Shown here one piece after another: positions 25,101 through 32,627 of a stretch of DNA of 64,000 bases. The DNA is from Flavobacterium sp. SUN052 (GTDB lineage Bacteria; Bacteroidota; Bacteroidia; Flavobacteriales; Flavobacteriaceae). The first letter of the stretch is position 1. Each line of letters begins with the position of its first letter. The translations under genes and the position numbers were made by a program. The DNA lies in contig NZ_JAPQNS010000002.1 of NCBI RefSeq assembly GCF_028867935.1, positions 434,001-498,000 on the forward strand, written 5' to 3'. The notes under the pieces are model-generated. The model saw only the letters and a list, made by a program, of their open reading frames with translations. It searched no databases and was not told the origin of the DNA.

Positions 25101-25934
25101 ACACTGCCCCGTTACACCCGTTATCGACAGCGTGGTGGCGCTGGTTACGTTGGTCAACACCACACTTGAACTCTGAACCCCATTGCTCCAGGTATAGCTA
25201 TCCGCCCCCGATGCGGTCAGCGTGACCGAACCACCCGAAGCAACGGTCAGCGAAGGGGTAGCCGCGATAGTTACAGTTGGTGTGGTACAGGGCACCAGAC
25301 AGCTCCCTACTGTAAAGGAAAAACTTGAGCACGCACTATTCTTCTGTACCCAGCCAGCAGCGGGAATCACACTACTGGTAGATGGGTTGTAGTAAAGATT
25401 TGTGGTTTTATTAGTCGCCAACGCATATTTTACCAGATACCAGCCGAAACCATACGTTGCTGGGGCTGGCGGAACGGTTCCCGTATTGTAAAACAGGATA
25501 TATTGATCAGCACCAGACGTATTACCGTACATATTGGAGCCGGGCACCTGTTCTGACAACGTTATTCCCCCCACAAAATCACAGCCATCGGTCACGCAAA
25601 TAGAGGCCGAGGTTGAGGAAGTAGTTTGGGCAGCTTTCAACTGATTTCCCTTGTTCATCAGGGGGTTGATATAGGTCTGATGGATCTTCGCGATACGGGT
25701 TAGGATCGTTCTAGGCTTACCAGTTGCGTAGCGGGCAGTTAATGTGGCTCTGTTGTGCAAATCCTTACTGATTCTGAGCTTGAGCGGGTGGCCCTGCACA
25801 TAGCCTGTAAACGTTAATAGCATGGCGAGCACCAGCCCGGCTATCGGCTGCTCAACCAAGCACCGGCGGAACCAAGTACGTTGGGATCTTTGCACTACCT
25901 GAGTTGGAGTAATAAGAGAGAAGATATTCGTCAT
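22128..25934 (-). CDS. Large exported protein with Ig-like repeats, DGTY-type modules and type A C-terminal domain
   Basis: 1268 residues. A long basic leader contains a hydrophobic stretch (IAGLVLAMLLTFTGYV) near residues 30-46. The body alternates two modules. One is an Ig/PKD-like repeat of about 70 residues (GGSVTLTASGADSYTWSNG to CSATASAAVSVT). The other is a roughly 100-residue beta-rich module seen four times, marked by DGTYTP or NGTY, a central W, and P--GW before a closing cysteine. Residues about 830-1160 are more PKD/Ig-like domains. The last 100 residues are the shared type A C-terminal domain (VPVG, YQVFGG, NGFELR, FPID, GPYTITVTDANGC). No enzyme motif was found, so I take it for a surface adhesin or sheath protein. 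It is divergent from the LytTR regulator and kinase pair. Near-identical internal DNA repeats make copy-number change likely. Confidence 0.75.
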   Translation of the reverse strand: MTNIFSLITPTQVVQRSQRTWFRRCLVEQPIAGLVLAMLLTFTGYVQGHPLKLRISKDLHNRATLTARYATGKPRTILTRIAKIHQTYINPLMNKGNQLKAAQTTSSTSASICVTDGCDFVGGITLSEQVPGSNMYGNTSGADQYILFYNTGTVPPAPATYGFGWYLVKYALATNKTTNLYYNPSTSSVIPAAGWVQKNSACSSFSFTVGSCLVPCTTPTVTIAATPSLTVASGGSVTLTASGADSYTWSNGVQSSSVVLTNVTSATTLSITGVTGQCSATASAAVSVTQASSPCSPVVQNITVTGISDCYADGTYTPSGLYNGIQQWYDNSDGQNYIRWTGSVWELYTQQGGFQLATAAGSSTLVPSTGWVVTVGCGTPTLSGGSGQSLVGGSGPTVSVSPSSQTITSGGSVTLTASGADSYTWSNGVQSSSVVLTNVTSATTLSVTGVTGQCSATASAVVSVTTATNPCAPSTPQNFTITSQGSVGYIDGVYTPNGTQNSAPQWKKTTAPICYIFWSSGSNRWEIRDETEFIGSSSAGSINNLPCTGWDIGPEPIPTFSMCGPLGSGPSVSISPSSATITSGSSVTLTASGADSYKWSNGSTANPLVLTNVTSATTLSVTGTTGTCSGTASAAVSVTAAPSAVSVCVVGGCSEVNGTYVDSALPSWQYGDNTIVRALKSITDNSYLLFSTYSNPPEVVSFWSIVYYNTTTNSYSSRYRNGTSGTAEAIPVSGWEVNTENSACTDITVTLGSCPLCSLTVSATPSSQTITSGGSVTLTASGATTYTWSDGSTANPLVLTNVTSATTLSVTGVTGQCSATASAAVSVTTAALPSPPVIAAVGAATVCAGISLTVGATSGCASGTLAYTYASDDFPNPTTVSPANGLLVLTLPGAYTLTATCSTTAGTSLPSNPIQVQINTNPTVTITGGNVAICVGQSLTLGTQVNFQAQPSLDASLSPYQYVWSPTPVSQNNQNGTALVQPASTQTYRVKVTDANNCTVVSAPVAVTVNPSITAAITPNPGLVLCPGSSAVLTASGAGVGGSYRWNTSAATPAISVNTSGPYTVTATSAAGCSGTATVTVSVTNPAPLSAPVLSASSLVVCEGGGVSVSATVNGTVSYQWYKDGQSLGAAQQTPVLSLGGLTQSQAGSYVLVIQADGCASATSTAVNVTVNPLPTVTIAFPESANVNPAGPVITVPVGAGLSYQVFGGGSNGRYERKIIIDRINGFELRTVLENQTGVFPIDKAGPYTITVTDANGCSRTVTGTITN
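24613..24701. repeat. 89-bp exact direct repeat, copy 1
   Basis: Identical to 25141-25229, which is 528 bases (176 codons) downstream. It covers the end of one Ig-like repeat, including the CSATAS and TWSNG strands. Exact identity across 89 bases suggests recent duplication or conversion within the gene. Confidence 0.85.
25141..25229. repeat. 89-bp exact direct repeat, copy 2
   Basis: Identical to 24613-24701. Recombination between the copies would remove or add exactly 176 codons in frame, that is, one DGTY module with one Ig-like repeat. Confidence 0.85.
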
Positions 25935-26064
25935 AAACTATATATTAATTTGAGAGTAAAAAGGGAGACAAATTGCCAAAACGAACGAATTACTAAACGT
26001 CACTTAGTTAATTTTACGCAGTGATTAATACTACAAAAACCCTCAAAACTATCGGGCTTTAGGA

Positions 26065-26129
26065 CGGTCTCAAAGACCGAAATAGCCATTTTCACGAACT
26101 GGCTATTTCCGCTACTAAACCGGCTATTT
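26065..26129 (+). promoter_or_regulatory. Candidate LytTR operator between divergent genes
   Basis: GGCTATTT occurs at 26101-26108 and 26122-26129, exactly 21 bases apart. An inverted copy, AAATAGCCA, lies at 26080-26088. A small palindrome CGGTCT-CAA-AGACCG lies at 26065-26079. LytTR-family regulators are known to bind pairs of 9-base direct repeats spaced about 21 bases, and this spacer separates the surface-protein gene from its LytTR regulator. Confidence 0.5.
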
Positions 26130-26173
26130 TTGAGCATTAAATCAGGCTCTCCGCTGCTTACTTCTCTTTTTAT

Positions 26174-26920
26174 ATGAAGATTAACACATTGATTCTTGAC
26201 GACGAAGCCACCTGGCGGCTCACTTTGAGCAAAATGGTGGAACTTCACCCTGCTCTACAGTTGGTAGCCGCCTGTAGCTCGGTCATGGAAGCCTACGCCC
26301 TCATGATGGAGCATGAAATTGATTTGCTGATCTGCGATATTGAACTCGGCGAGGCTTCGCCGGGCGAAGCCTCGCCCGGTGATATTTCAGGGCTCGGTTT
26401 CGTACGCACCCTTCAGCGTGGTCCACAGATCATTTTCGTGACGGCCCATCGTCACTATGCCTTCGACTGTTACGAAGTATCGCCCACTGATTTTCTGCTC
26501 AAACCCCTCGACCGGGAGCGGTTTCTGCGAAGCATTGAGAAAGTGAAACAACGGCTGGTGCAAGCCCCCGAAACCGTGGCGATTGACCCCTACTTTGTGG
26601 TGAAAGAGAATACGCAGTTTGTGCAGATTGCCTACCATGAAGTACTCTACATGAAAGCTCAAGAGCACTTTTTATTGATTGTCACCCCGGAGAAGACCTA
26701 TATGCCCACGCTCGCCATCACGAGCATCGAACAAAAACTCAAGAGCGGCATATTCCTGCGGGTTCACCGCTCCTATCTGGTGCATCGGTCGGCGATCCGG
26801 GTCATTACCAAAAATGACCTGACGCTGGTCAATGGCGAAGTAATTCCCATCGGCGACCAATACCGCACGCAGCTCAACCGCAAGCACATTGAATTAAACA
26901 ATGTCGGGAAACAGTACTGA
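26174..26920 (+). CDS. LytTR-family response regulator
   Basis: 248 residues. The receiver domain spans about 1-130: acidic pocket LDDE (8-11), phosphoacceptor Asp55 in LLICDIELGE, switch Thr in IIFVTAHRHYA, and Lys in FLLKPLDRERF. The LytTR DNA-binding domain follows at about 150-240 (YMKAQEHFLLIV, FLRVHRSYLVH, IPIGDQYR). Immediately after Asp55 there is a Gly/Glu/Ala/Ser/Pro insertion (GEASPGEASPG) encoded by a perfect DNA palindrome. The gene is followed after 48 bases by the histidine kinase gene and is divergent from the 1268-residue surface protein, which it may control through the 21-base repeats in the spacer. Confidence 0.9.
   Translation: MKINTLILDDEATWRLTLSKMVELHPALQLVAACSSVMEAYALMMEHEIDLLICDIELGEASPGEASPGDISGLGFVRTLQRGPQIIFVTAHRHYAFDCYEVSPTDFLLKPLDRERFLRSIEKVKQRLVQAPETVAIDPYFVVKENTQFVQIAYHEVLYMKAQEHFLLIVTPEKTYMPTLAITSIEQKLKSGIFLRVHRSYLVHRSAIRVITKNDLTLVNGEVIPIGDQYRTQLNRKHIELNNVGKQY
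26348..26376. repeat. Perfect 14-bp palindrome inside the receiver domain
   Basis: GGCGAGGCTTCGCC (26348-26361) and GGCGAAGCCTCGCC (26363-26376) are exact complements around one base. The element is in frame and encodes the duplicated GEASP segment next to the phosphoacceptor. It resembles a REP-type insertion. Confidence 0.8.
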
Positions 26921-26968
26921 GCCAAGCCCCATTATCCTATACCTCACTGCCCATTGAAATAACTCACT

Positions 26969-28837
26969 ATGTATCGAATTCTGCTTGCACTGGGACTCGT
27001 CCTGGGTTCATTTCAACCCATTCACGCCCAAAGTAAAATACCCACCAGTTCTTCCACCAGCCAGATTGACAGCCTATCAAAGTTGTTCGATGCTGTAAAA
27101 GATGATGCTGCAAAAATCAACGTAGTACTCAATGCCCCCCAACGCATTGATGAGTATTATGAGAAACCGGATGCTACCATAAACCTCTACAACAAAGCAC
27201 TCACGATTGCCCAACGCACCGGCGATACCAAAAGCAGCCTAAACCTGTTGATTGAGATGGCGTATTTTGAGATGTATGCCCTCATGGATGAACCAAAGGC
27301 GTTCAAGCTCTATTCGCAGGCGTTGAGTTATGCCGAAACAGAAAAAGATTACGCATCCTGTGCCAAAATCTGTTATGAGTTAGGTTCCATAAGCCAACAC
27401 CAAAACCTTATGGCTGAAATGTATCAATATCATTCAAAGTCAATAGAATTTAATCAAAAATCGCCGGTTCTCTTTCTTAAGCCCTATAAGTATTCATCGT
27501 TTTTTTATTTACAAGACAATAGACTTGCCGATGCCCTCAGGATTGGCAGGCTAGCAGTTAGCTATGTTGATGAACGTTCTGCTCCAGCCGATTTTAAGGC
27601 ATTGGCCTATGGCTATTATTATGCTGTGTTGAAGCAAATACCGAATAGGCAGAAAGAAGCAAATATCTATAAAACGAAGATTGTCAATCTATTAAACGAA
27701 CTTAAAATTATTTCTGACTCAAATAATTTAGACGATATTGCTATGGTTTGTAATGACGTTGGGCGTTATAAATTAGCTATTTTTTTTGCTAGCCAAGTAT
27801 TTAAAAAAACGGATATGCATAGTCAGCGTGCAGTTGTTAAGGTTAATTGTTATGAGATGATCTCTGCTGCCTACGAACGATTAGGTGACTACCAGAAAAG
27901 TTTAGAATACCATAAAAAATACTTAGATGCGTACGTGAAGGTGCTTAGAGATATAGCCAGTGTGGAATCGGGCCGGAAGGTTATTCGCGCCGAAGGCGAA
28001 CGCAACCTGCTTCTAAAACAAAGTGAGCTGGACAAAGAGCGATTTTATAGAAACTTAAGCGTTGCCATAGCTGCCTTTGTGCTCATTCTGGGAGGTATAG
28101 CTTTCTTATTTTACCGAAGAGAGCAAACCCAAAAAAGAGAATTAGCCCAGCTCAACGCTACCAAAGACAAGCTCGTCGCTATTCTGTCCCACGACCTCTA
28201 CTCGCCCATCACCAACCTCCAGAACAACGTTGCCCTGACCGACTGGGGCGGTCTCTCCCAACCCGAGTTCACCCAGCAGGTCGGCCAGTTGGGTAACCAG
28301 TTGGCCCACGTACGCAACCTGCTCGATAACACCCTGACGTGGATTCTGAGCCAGATGAACGGCATGCAACCCGTTCCGAAGCCCGTGGATGTGTACGAGC
28401 TGGTTGAGAACCAGATCCAGACCCAGCAGGTAACGGCCATCACCAAGCAGATCTCCCTTACCAACCAGATTCCGACCGGTGTGCGCTTACAGGCCGACGA
28501 AAATCATCTGATCGTGATGATCCGCAACCTGCTCCAGAACGCGCTCAAGTTTACCCAACCGGGTGGCTCGGTGGTTGTCAGCTACAACCAGGCAGGTAAT
28601 CAGCCGCAGATTCAGGTGCGTGATACGGGTCTGGGTATGCCACCGGAGCGTTTGGCCACCCTGTTTACTCTGGGACAGGGCTCCCCCAGTCGGGGCACGG
28701 CCAACGAACGGGGCACGGGCTTGGGCCTGGTGCTGGTAAAAGAGCTGACGGAGGCCAACAGTGGGCAACTTTCCGCAACGAGCGAACCGGGTAAAGGAAC
28801 GACCTTTACGCTGACATTCGGCACTCCGCTTCACTAA
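26969..28837 (+). CDS. Sensor histidine kinase with TPR-like periplasmic domain
   Basis: 622 residues. A signal peptide (1-21) leads to TPR-like helical repeats (about 50-340, e.g. KAFKLYSQALSYAETEKDYA), which should lie in the periplasm. A transmembrane helix (VAIAAFVLILGGIAFLFYR) follows near 365-385. The cytoplasmic part has a HisKA box with His408 in AILSHDLYSPI, an N box (MIRNLLQNALKF), G1 (DTGLGM) and G2 (GTGLGLVL). It is the likely partner of the LytTR regulator 48 bases upstream. The TPR region between about 27,400 and 27,980 is markedly AT-richer than the kinase domain, which hints at mosaic origin of the sensor part. Confidence 0.9.
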   Translation: MYRILLALGLVLGSFQPIHAQSKIPTSSSTSQIDSLSKLFDAVKDDAAKINVVLNAPQRIDEYYEKPDATINLYNKALTIAQRTGDTKSSLNLLIEMAYFEMYALMDEPKAFKLYSQALSYAETEKDYASCAKICYELGSISQHQNLMAEMYQYHSKSIEFNQKSPVLFLKPYKYSSFFYLQDNRLADALRIGRLAVSYVDERSAPADFKALAYGYYYAVLKQIPNRQKEANIYKTKIVNLLNELKIISDSNNLDDIAMVCNDVGRYKLAIFFASQVFKKTDMHSQRAVVKVNCYEMISAAYERLGDYQKSLEYHKKYLDAYVKVLRDIASVESGRKVIRAEGERNLLLKQSELDKERFYRNLSVAIAAFVLILGGIAFLFYRREQTQKRELAQLNATKDKLVAILSHDLYSPITNLQNNVALTDWGGLSQPEFTQQVGQLGNQLAHVRNLLDNTLTWILSQMNGMQPVPKPVDVYELVENQIQTQQVTAITKQISLTNQIPTGVRLQADENHLIVMIRNLLQNALKFTQPGGSVVVSYNQAGNQPQIQVRDTGLGMPPERLATLFTLGQGSPSRGTANERGTGLGLVLVKELTEANSGQLSATSEPGKGTTFTLTFGTPLH

Positions 28838-28864
28838 CCCGCACAAATTTTACGTTCAGACCCG

Positions 28865-28872
28865 TATCTTTG
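28865..28872 (+). promoter_or_regulatory. Predicted -7 box of glyS
   Basis: TATCTTTG matches TAnnTTTG exactly and lies only eight bases before the ATG at 28880. The transcript would have little or no leader. Confidence 0.5.
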
Positions 28873-28879
28873 CGGCATT

Positions 28880-30388
28880 ATGGCAGACCAACAAGTACCA
28901 TCTGTTGCCGCCCCGGCAACCTCACTACAGGACATTATCGCGCACGCGAAAGAATACGGATTCGTTTTCCCCTCCTCCGAAATCTACGACGGACTACAGG
29001 CCGTGTACGACTACGGACAGAACGGGGTCGAGCTTAAAAATAATCTCAAATCGGTGTGGTGGAAGGCCATGACCCAACTCCACGATGAAGTAGTGGGCAT
29101 CGACGCGGCCATTTTCATGCATCCGCTGACGTGGAAAGCGTCGGGTCACGTGGACTCGTTCAACGATCCAATGATCGACAACCGCGACTCCAAAAAACGC
29201 TACCGGGCTGACCAGTTGCTTGAAGGCAAAGCCGAACAATACGCCAATGCGGGCGACGAAGCGAAGTCGCAGGCACTGCTCAACGAAATGGGTCGGCTGT
29301 TGGGTGACAACGATCTCGACGGTGTTCGGAATCTAATCATTGCCGAGGGTATCAAATGCCCCATCTCCGGGACCGATAACTGGACCGAAGTACGTCAGTT
29401 TAACCTGATGTTCTCAACGCAGGTTGGCTCCGTTGCCGAAGACACAACAACTATCTACCTCCGCCCCGAAACAGCGCAGGGGATTTTTGTCAATTTCCTG
29501 AACGTGCAGAAAACGGGTCGGATGAAGATTCCGTTTGGTATTGCCCAGATCGGAAAGGCGTTCCGTAACGAGATTGTAGCTCGCCAATTCACCTTCCGGA
29601 TGCGCGAGTTCGAACAAATGGAGATGCAATATTTTGTGCGCCCTGGCACCGAAATGGAGTGGTATAACAACTGGAAACAAACCCGGCTGGCCTTCCACAA
29701 AGCGGTGGGTTTACCGGCCGATAGCCTCAAATTCCACGATCATGAGAAACTGGCCCACTATGCCAATGCTGCCGTGGATATTGAGTACAAATTTCCGTTT
29801 GGCTTCCGCGAAATTGAGGGTATCCACTCCCGCACCGATTTCGATTTGAAAGCCCACCAGGAGCTGAGCCGCAAAAAGCAACAGTATTTCGACAACGATG
29901 TTGACCCGGCTACAGGCAAGCCTTTCGGTAATTACATTCCGTACGTGGTGGAAACATCCGTCGGTGCGGACCGGTTGTTTCTGGCTGTGTTCTGCAATGC
30001 GTTCACCAAAGAAACGGTAGGAGAAGGTGATCAGCAGAAAGAGCGGACATATCTGAAACTTCACCCTGCCCTGGCCCCCGTGAAAGCAGCAGTGTTCCCG
30101 CTGGTGCGCAAGGATGGCCTGCCCGAAAAAGCGGAGCAGATCATGAAATCGCTCCGGTCGGAGTTCCGCGTAATCACCGAAGAGCGCGACGCTATCGGGA
30201 AACGCTATACCCGCCAGGATTTGATCGGTACGCCGTTCTGTATTGCGGTTGATTATCAGACTATGGAAGATGACACGGTTACGATTCGTCACCGCGACAC
30301 CACCGAACAGGAGCGCGTTCATATCAGCGAACTGAAAGCCAAAATCGGCCACGCTGTTTCAGTGGAGCGAATTCTGGAGATGTTGTAG
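28880..30388 (+). CDS. glyS: Glycyl-tRNA synthetase (alpha2 type)
   Basis: 502 residues, a class II synthetase of the single-chain homodimeric type. Features are the N-terminal block AVYDYGQNGVELKNNLKSVWW, motif 2 region FGIAQIGKAFRNEI with the following REFEQMEMQYF, motif 3 near VVETSVGADRLFLAVF, and the C-terminal anticodon-binding domain containing TIRHRDTTEQERV. It attaches glycine to tRNA-Gly in the cytoplasm. The gene appears to be monocistronic, with its own promoter and hairpin terminator, and simply happens to lie between surface-protein modules. Confidence 0.95.
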   Translation: MADQQVPSVAAPATSLQDIIAHAKEYGFVFPSSEIYDGLQAVYDYGQNGVELKNNLKSVWWKAMTQLHDEVVGIDAAIFMHPLTWKASGHVDSFNDPMIDNRDSKKRYRADQLLEGKAEQYANAGDEAKSQALLNEMGRLLGDNDLDGVRNLIIAEGIKCPISGTDNWTEVRQFNLMFSTQVGSVAEDTTTIYLRPETAQGIFVNFLNVQKTGRMKIPFGIAQIGKAFRNEIVARQFTFRMREFEQMEMQYFVRPGTEMEWYNNWKQTRLAFHKAVGLPADSLKFHDHEKLAHYANAAVDIEYKFPFGFREIEGIHSRTDFDLKAHQELSRKKQQYFDNDVDPATGKPFGNYIPYVVETSVGADRLFLAVFCNAFTKETVGEGDQQKERTYLKLHPALAPVKAAVFPLVRKDGLPEKAEQIMKSLRSEFRVITEERDAIGKRYTRQDLIGTPFCIAVDYQTMEDDTVTIRHRDTTEQERVHISELKAKIGHAVSVERILEML

Positions 30389-30458
30389 TTTCAAGGATGC
30401 GCTGCACGGCTAGAGATACCATCTCCCATTTTCAAGCCAATAGTATATTCCAGACTTT

Positions 30459-30492
30459 AGAGATGACATCTCCCAAACGAGATGTCATCTCT
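30459..30492 (+). terminator. Terminator of glyS
   Basis: AGAGATGACATCTC (30459-30472) pairs perfectly with GAGATGTCATCTCT (30479-30492) around a 6-base loop, followed by TGTTTTT. A second, degenerate copy of the left arm (AGAGATACCATCTCCCA) lies about 50 bases upstream. Confidence 0.85.
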
Positions 30493-30521
30493 TGTTTTTA
30501 ACCAGTGCAGTTTTCCCCCCA

Positions 30522-30977
30522 ATGAAACTACTTCTCCAAACTCTCGTACGCCAGCCGCTTACCCAAGTCTGGGCGGGTTTTGATCGGCAATTATTTGATC
30601 AGTTAGCGCCACCCTTTCCACCCGTCGAGGTGGTTCGGTTCGATGGGTGCCTGAAAGGTGATGTGGTTCACCTCCGGTTGAATTTTATCTTTTTTAAACA
30701 GGACTGGATCAGCGACATCGTTGACCAGCAAACCATCGGAATGCCGAACCACCCCGACGAAATCTTTTTCGTGGATCAGGGCACCAAACTACCTTTCTTT
30801 CTGCGGTACTGGCACCACCGGCACCGACTGGTGCGCGACCCGCAAACGGGGGGCACATTTGTCATCGACGACATTACCTTCCGCACCCCTACCCTGCTAA
30901 CCGATTACCTGTTTTACCCGCTCATGTGGCTCCAGTTCGCGTATCGGAAACCGATTTACCGGAAGGTTTTCGGGTAA
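30522..30977 (+). CDS. SRPBCC-like ligand-binding protein
   Basis: 151 residues from ATG 30522. An earlier in-frame start at 30492 lies at the edge of the glyS terminator. The pattern fits a START/SRPBCC fold: an N-terminal strand and helix (LVRQPLTQVWAGFDRQLFDQL), central strands (VVHLRLNFIFF, EIFFVDQG), then HRHRLVRDPQTGGTFVIDDI and a C-terminal helix ending YRKVFG. Members bind small hydrophobic ligands, and nothing shows which. No signal peptide is present. A fold-back repeat follows directly. Confidence 0.65.
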   Translation: MKLLLQTLVRQPLTQVWAGFDRQLFDQLAPPFPPVEVVRFDGCLKGDVVHLRLNFIFFKQDWISDIVDQQTIGMPNHPDEIFFVDQGTKLPFFLRYWHHRHRLVRDPQTGGTFVIDDITFRTPTLLTDYLFYPLMWLQFAYRKPIYRKVFG

Positions 30978-30983
30978 ATATTG

Positions 30984-31082
30984 GACCGCGGATGACGCGG
31001 ATACTTCGCAACGCAGATAAAAACGGATTTAATTTAAATCTGCGAAAATTCGTGTTGCGCAGCATCCGCGTCATCCGCGGTC
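30984..31082. repeat. 99-bp fold-back repeat with 19-bp perfect arms
   Basis: GACCGCGGATGACGCGGAT (30984-31002) is the exact reverse complement of 31064-31082. Inside, CGCAACGCAGAT and the later ATCTGCG and TGTTGCG words form a second stem. Part of the arm (AAATCCGCG) recurs just downstream at about 31102. The element lies between the SRPBCC and symporter genes and encodes nothing plausible. It resembles dispersed palindromic repeats of Bacteroidota. Confidence 0.8.
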
Positions 31083-31128
31083 TATTTTTGAAAAAATCTC
31101 TAAATCCGCGTTCCTATCCAAATTCTGC

Positions 31129-31136
31129 TATTTTTG
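31129..31136 (+). promoter_or_regulatory. Predicted -7 box of the symporter gene
   Basis: TATTTTTG matches TAnnTTTG exactly, 28 bases before the ATG at 31165. Confidence 0.5.
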
Positions 31137-31164
31137 TGGACTCTCCTTTCTACTAGCAAACTGA

Positions 31165-32421
31165 ATGAAACTAAACATTACGACTAAAATCGTCATCGGC
31201 TTTGTGTTGGGTGTCGTTATCGGTCAAATTCTCTACAGTACCACCGACGCTGAAACGGCCAAGTCGATTGCGGACAAATTCCAGCTACTGAGCCGAATTT
31301 TTCTGAAACTCATCAAAATGATTGTTGGGCCGCTGGTGTTCGCTACGCTCGTGGTGGGCATTGCCAAGCTAGGTGATTTTAAGGCCGTTGGACGGATCGG
31401 CATCAAAACCCTCGGCTACTTTTACTTTGCCACCATCCTGTCGTTGACCATTGGGTTGGTAGTTGTGAACATCACCAAGCCCGGTTCCATTCAGGAGTGG
31501 CCTCGTCCGGCAGCAGGAACCACCACGGGTGTAGAAGGCAAGAAGTTGAACACGCTTGAAGAATTTATTCTGCACATTTTCCCCGACAGCGCCTTTAAAG
31601 CCTTGGCCGACAACGAGATTCTACAAATAGTCATCTTCGCCCTGTTTTTTGGCGTGGCTCTGGGCGCTATTGGCGACAAAGGTAAGGGACTGATCAAAGC
31701 ACTCGATTCGTTGAGCGAAGTGGTATTTAAAATGGTGGGTTATGTAATGCAGATGGCTCCATTCGCCGTTTTCGGGGCTATGACCGCCGTTGTGTCCGCC
31801 AAAGGCCTGAGTATTCTGGTGTCGTACGCCTACCTGCTGGTCTGTTTCTTCGGTGGGTTGCTGTTCTTCATTTTTGTGGTGCTTTTTGCCATCTGCACCG
31901 TAATGCGGATTCCGTTCTTCAAGTTGATGGCTCACATCAAAGATGCCCTGCTGCTGTCGTTCAGTACGGCCAGTTCAGAAGCCTCGCTGCCGCAACAGAT
32001 TAAAGCTCTGGAGAAATTCGGAATATCACCGCGTATCATCGGCTTTGTATTGCCCCTGGGTTATTCGTTTAACCTCGACGGGTCGATGATGTACATGACC
32101 TTCGCTACCGGCTTTATTGCCCAGGCATACGGCATTACCCTGACGCTGGAACAACAGGTGCTGATGCTGTTGCAACTGATGATTACCTCCAAAGGGATTG
32201 CCGGTGTACCCCGTGCGTCGCTCGTGGTGATTGCGGGTACAATGGCCTCCTTCAATCTTCCCCTCGAAGGACTGGCGTTGATTTTAGGTATTGACCCCTT
32301 TCTGGATATGGGCCGTTCGGCAACCAGCGTGGCCGGTAATGCCGTTGCTACCGCCGTTGTGGCCAAGTGGGAAGGTGAATATGACCCCGAGCGGGCCGTG
32401 CCCGTTGAAGCAGAGCTGTAA
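31165..32421 (+). CDS. Dicarboxylate/amino acid:cation symporter (DAACS family)
   Basis: 418 residues with about eight membrane helices and two re-entrant loops. Family signatures are LIKMIVGPLVFATLVVGI, the serine-rich hairpin FSTASSEASLPQ, and GYSFNLDGSMMYM, the cation- and substrate-binding motif of GltP/DctA transporters. Loop LLQLMITSKGIAGVPRAS is the second hairpin. It should import acidic amino acids or C4-dicarboxylates with protons or sodium across the inner membrane. Substrate cannot be decided from the sequence. The gene is monocistronic and ends at a hairpin it shares with the facing surface-protein locus. Confidence 0.92.
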   Translation: MKLNITTKIVIGFVLGVVIGQILYSTTDAETAKSIADKFQLLSRIFLKLIKMIVGPLVFATLVVGIAKLGDFKAVGRIGIKTLGYFYFATILSLTIGLVVVNITKPGSIQEWPRPAAGTTTGVEGKKLNTLEEFILHIFPDSAFKALADNEILQIVIFALFFGVALGAIGDKGKGLIKALDSLSEVVFKMVGYVMQMAPFAVFGAMTAVVSAKGLSILVSYAYLLVCFFGGLLFFIFVVLFAICTVMRIPFFKLMAHIKDALLLSFSTASSEASLPQQIKALEKFGISPRIIGFVLPLGYSFNLDGSMMYMTFATGFIAQAYGITLTLEQQVLMLLQLMITSKGIAGVPRASLVVIAGTMASFNLPLEGLALILGIDPFLDMGRSATSVAGNAVATAVVAKWEGEYDPERAVPVEAEL

Positions 32422-32423
32422 AA

Positions 32424-32453
32424 AAACGCCTGGCTCAAATTGGCCAGGCGTTT
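32424..32453. terminator. Bidirectional terminator, symporter gene and facing surface-protein locus
   Basis: AAACGCCTGGC (32424-32434) and GCCAGGCGTTT (32443-32453) are perfect complements. The flank CTACCTTCCTCTTCTTA is the tail that follows the other surface-protein terminators. Confidence 0.85.
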
Positions 32454-32483
32454 CTACCTTCCTCTTCTTACTTACTTCTGTAC

Positions 32484-32627
32484 TCAATTCCTAATTACTC
32501 CCGTTACAGTTCGGCTACACCCGTTGGCCCCCGTTACCGTGACTGAGTACGGCCCCAGCCGGTCGATAGAGAATACGCCCGTGCTGCTTTGTTGTAGCTA
32601 CCGAATCTCGAACCCGTTGAGCCGATC
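32484..32627 (-). pseudogene. Orphan fragment of a type A C-terminal domain
   Basis: On the minus strand, bases 32627 to 32484 translate as DRLNGFEIR, a TAG stop, then LQQSSTGVFSIDRLGP, then YSVTVTGANGCSRTVTGVI and RN before a TGA. This is the last 46 or so residues of the type A domain found at the ends of the genes at 22128, 42485, 52492 and 63681. There is no start and no upstream domain. The next gene on this strand (32719) ends in the unrelated type B domain. The 90 bases between them hold nothing I recognise. The gene-free stretch 32422-32718 therefore consists of the terminator, this remnant and a short spacer. Confidence 0.8.

Noticed and set aside
30926..31156. 76-codon frame after the SRPBCC gene
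   Set aside because: It runs through the fold-back repeat and overlaps the SRPBCC gene. The product has no family features.
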